Origin: GCA-002840015 sp033765245
GTDB lineage: Bacteria; Pseudomonadota; Gammaproteobacteria; Xanthomonadales; Xanthomonadaceae
Reading direction: 5' to 3'
DNA: 51,948 nucleotides
NCBI GenBank assembly: GCA_033765245.1
Contig: JANRIF010000347.1
Span: 1 to 51,948, forward strand
Shown here one piece after another: positions 51,574-51,948 of the stretch (position 1 is the first letter of the stretch; each line of letters begins with the position of its first letter). The notes beneath the pieces were generated by a model, which saw only the letters and a program-made list of their open reading frames with translations, searched no databases and was not told where the DNA came from. A program made the position numbers and the translations under genes.

Positions 51574-51948
51574 TCAACGCACCACACCCTCGCCGCGCAG
51601 CGCTTTCGCATCGAGGCCCAATTCGGCCAGCACCTCGTCGGTGTGTTCGCCGAGCTTGGGCGGTGGCCGCTGGTAGCGCACTGGCGTGCCGGACAACTTG
51701 AGCGGGCTGCCCACCAGTGGGATGTCGTCGATCGCGATGCGCATGCCGCGATCGTGCGCCACCGGATGCTCCAGCGCCTGCTTCACGGTGTTCACCCGAG
51801 CCGCCGGCACCCCGGCGCGTGCCATCGCATCGAGCCAATGCTGCACCGGCTGCTCGACGAACAACGCCGCCAATGCCGCGCACACCACGTCGCGATGACG
51901 CACTCGCGCGGCGTTGTCGCGGAATCTTTCATCGGCCAGCCACTGCGG
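51574..51948 (-). CDS. CaiB/BaiF CoA-transferase family III (5' end outside window)
   Basis: C-terminal 124 residues visible; the rest lies beyond base 51948. PQWLADERFRDNAARVRHR followed by HWLDAMARAGVPAARVNTVK, HPVAHDRGM and GSPLKLSGTPVRYQRPPPKL and the final HTDEVLAELGL are the closing motifs of formyl-CoA/carnitine-CoA transferases. These enzymes move CoA between acids through an aspartyl-CoA intermediate; the catalytic Asp is in the missing part. Confidence 0.92.
   Translation of the reverse strand, partial: PQWLADERFRDNAARVRHRDVVCAALAALFVEQPVQHWLDAMARAGVPAARVNTVKQALEHPVAHDRGMRIAIDDIPLVGSPLKLSGTPVRYQRPPPKLGEHTDEVLAELGLDAKALRGEGVVR

Noticed and set aside
1..51948. CRISPR arrays, tRNA or rRNA genes, phage genes
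   Set aside because: No regularly spaced repeats, no cloverleaf with TTCRANY arm, no rRNA words and no phage structural motifs were seen.

Overview
The window is GC-rich (roughly two thirds G+C by eye), tightly packed bacterial DNA. Gene content points to a gammaproteobacterium of the order Lysobacterales (Xanthomonadales): a xanthomonad-type TonB-dependent receptor/LacI/GH3 sugar locus, a lysine-rich H1-like histone, a bTHX ribosomal protein, a QseBC/PmrAB-like two-component system, and intergenic repeats of the kind common in this order. I cannot name the genus. I see no tRNA, rRNA, CRISPR array or prophage.

Layout. 1-8.1 kb is a carbohydrate locus: GH3 beta-glucosidase (cut by the window edge), TonB-dependent receptor, LacI regulator and an SGNH hydrolase. 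Two near-identical operator sites overlap the predicted receptor and lacI promoters. 8.1-13.1 kb holds metK, dusB, a NupC-type nucleoside carrier and an aldo/keto reductase. 13.1-18.6 kb holds an ECF sigma factor/membrane anti-sigma/PDZ-protein operon and, on the same strand, a porin/FMN-binding protein/PepSY operon behind a Fur-like palindrome. 18.7-24.2 kb holds an SPFH/NfeD pair, an 800-base repeat-filled gap, and gcvT, gcvH and gcvPA (gcvPB is absent). 24.2-31.8 kb holds an H1-like histone with an unusual structured leader, a PAS-GGDEF-EAL protein, a serine hydrolase, and lemA with an M48 protease. 31.9-38.3 kb holds a GMC oxidoreductase, an MFS carrier coupled to a YiiX-like papain-fold enzyme, a CBS protein, MerC, bTHX and hutI.

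38.4-49.4 kb is the most unusual part. A surface-glycan cluster (CDP-glycerol-type transferase, flippase, two GT4 enzymes, a beta-propeller protein) is followed by a compact five-gene operon: thermostable-hemolysin-family protein, AMP-dependent acyl ligase, haem-oxygenase-like diiron oxidase (HDO), short-chain dehydrogenase and a secreted TPR protein. The first four genes overlap by 1-4 bases, suggesting one pathway acting on an acyl substrate whose product I cannot name. Direct repeats of (C/A)TTAA with an exact 11-base period lie upstream of both parts, and an OmpR-family regulator/kinase pair related to PmrAB/QseBC lies directly downstream, so the whole block may be one regulon. A 292-base element with 20-base terminal inverted repeats sits between the 11-base repeats and the operon, and its right end contains the first start codon. 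The window ends in the 3' part of a CaiB/BaiF CoA-transferase gene.
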